From Clostridiales bacterium (GTDB lineage: Bacteria; Bacillota; Clostridia; Oscillospirales; UBA644): a DNA stretch of 52,098 nt. The notes beneath the pieces are model-generated. The model was not told the origin of the DNA. It worked only from the letters and a program-made list of their open reading frames with translations, and did not search any database. Shown here piece by piece: positions 51,815 through 52,098 of the stretch. The DNA is taken from the NCBI GenBank assembly GCA_003343705.1, contig QAKR01000045.1, forward strand, positions 1-52,098, written 5' to 3'. Every line of letters begins with the position of its first letter. Within the stretch, counting starts at the first letter, position 1. The position numbers and the translations under genes are program-made.

Positions 51815-52098
51815 TACACAAAAAAAGTGCATGCTTACAGGATTCTACGGGTAAAAGATGTATCGTTCAAAGATAAAAAAACTGAAATTATTTTAAGAAA
51901 ACGTAGGTATATCTGCCCTCATTAATACAAACGGTTTTATGAATAAAATGTATTGTTGCATAAATATTACCGCGGAACCACCAGGCTTACAGCCTGAGTT
52001 ACAATAACGCTCAAAGAGCTTGTGTCATGCCGCTATGTAGCAATGAATTCAATGTTTCCGTAACGACTGTACAATGTATTTTAATGGACGGAATAACC
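51815..52098 (+). pseudogene. Decayed ISL3-family transposase fragment, truncated at the window end
   Basis: Three forward frames together give the N-terminal zinc and helix-turn-helix region of an ISL3 transposase. Frame one (51815-51925) reads KKVHAYR, then RVKDVSF, then EIILRKRRYICPH before a TAA at 51923 where the second zinc cysteine should be. It resumes with YKRFYE, then, after a further stop and frame change, YYRGTTRLTA (about 51975). The last part (about 52050-52098) reads EFNVSVTTVQCIL. These match the expected order VKD...LRKRRY.C..C.KRF.E...HR.T.RLT...VS..TV. The stops and frame shifts show that it is dead. Confidence 0.7.

Noticed and set aside
51960..51985. Minus-strand GGTGGTTCCGCGG resembling the T-box sequence GGUGGNACCGCG
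   Set aside because: The invariant UGGNACC is broken (TTCC), no specifier stem is seen, and the stretch is explained by the transposase remnant on the other strand.
1..52098. CRISPR arrays, tRNA/rRNA genes, prophage
   Set aside because: No regularly spaced direct repeats, no cloverleaf with a CCA-proximal GTTCRANNC loop, and no phage structural or integrase genes were seen by eye.

Overview
The window is AT-rich DNA from a low-GC, endospore-forming Gram-positive bacterium. Class Clostridia is well supported; a gut-type Oscillospirales/Ruminococcaceae-like genome is an inference. The evidence is the spoVAC-AD-AE cluster, strong GGAGG ribosome binding sites, TTGACA/TATAAT promoters (often with an extended TG before the -10), hairpin terminators, a dockerin protein, and Clostridia-typical families (radical SAM/DUF4130 pair, SpoVA, RsgI-like anti-sigma factor, DUF1858). 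No rRNA or tRNA gene was seen. The only mobile-element trace is a decayed ISL3-like transposase at the right edge.

Layout. 0-5.4 kb: an iron-dependent alcohol dehydrogenase diverges from a sorbose-phosphate-reductase-like dehydrogenase and a class II aldolase/short-chain dehydrogenase fusion, followed by a tyrosine-phosphatase-like protein; this looks like a sugar or sugar-phosphate pathway. 5.5-7.7 kb: a secreted modular protein carrying CBM9-like, cohesin-like, Ig/Fn3-like and dockerin modules. 7.8-10.7 kb: a SLOG (YpsA/DUF1273) protein, a four-hairpin intergenic element, then the radical SAM/DUF4130 pair thought to act in DNA metabolism. 10.7-14.7 kb (minus): spoVAC-AD-AE for spore dipicolinate uptake, and a two-component system. 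14.9-18.8 kb (plus): an HtrA protease divergent from that two-component system, then a cupin regulator with an acyl-CoA synthetase.

18.9-21.4 kb (minus): rplM-rpsI with a clear promoter and structured leader, a candidate unassigned structured RNA, and a G5/3D-domain wall protein. 21.4-30.1 kb (minus): one tightly packed unit running from a class A penicillin-binding protein through SIS isomerase, ROK kinase, DUF1858, TrmK and Nif3 to RqcH. 30.2-34.4 kb (minus): an operon joining an old-yellow-enzyme-type enoate reductase with both subunits of an aconitase-X dehydratase. 34.4-38 kb (plus): an ECF sigma factor with an RsgI-like membrane anti-sigma factor, and an NSS transporter.

38-46.6 kb (minus): an L-2-hydroxyacid (lactate-like) dehydrogenase, then a nucleoside salvage operon (Crp/Fnr regulator, nucleoside hydrolase, BMP lipoprotein, ABC ATPase, two permeases, TIM-barrel sugar isomerase). 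In this operon nucleosides would be imported and split to base plus pentose, with the isomerase perhaps acting on the sugar. 47-52 kb: a Gfo/Idh/MocA oxidoreductase with a promoter-overlapping palindrome, a gene-poor stretch rich in hairpins, a secreted glycosidase-like protein with a CBM9-like tail, and the ISL3 transposase remnant.

All calls were made by reading the sequence and translations; no database search was run.
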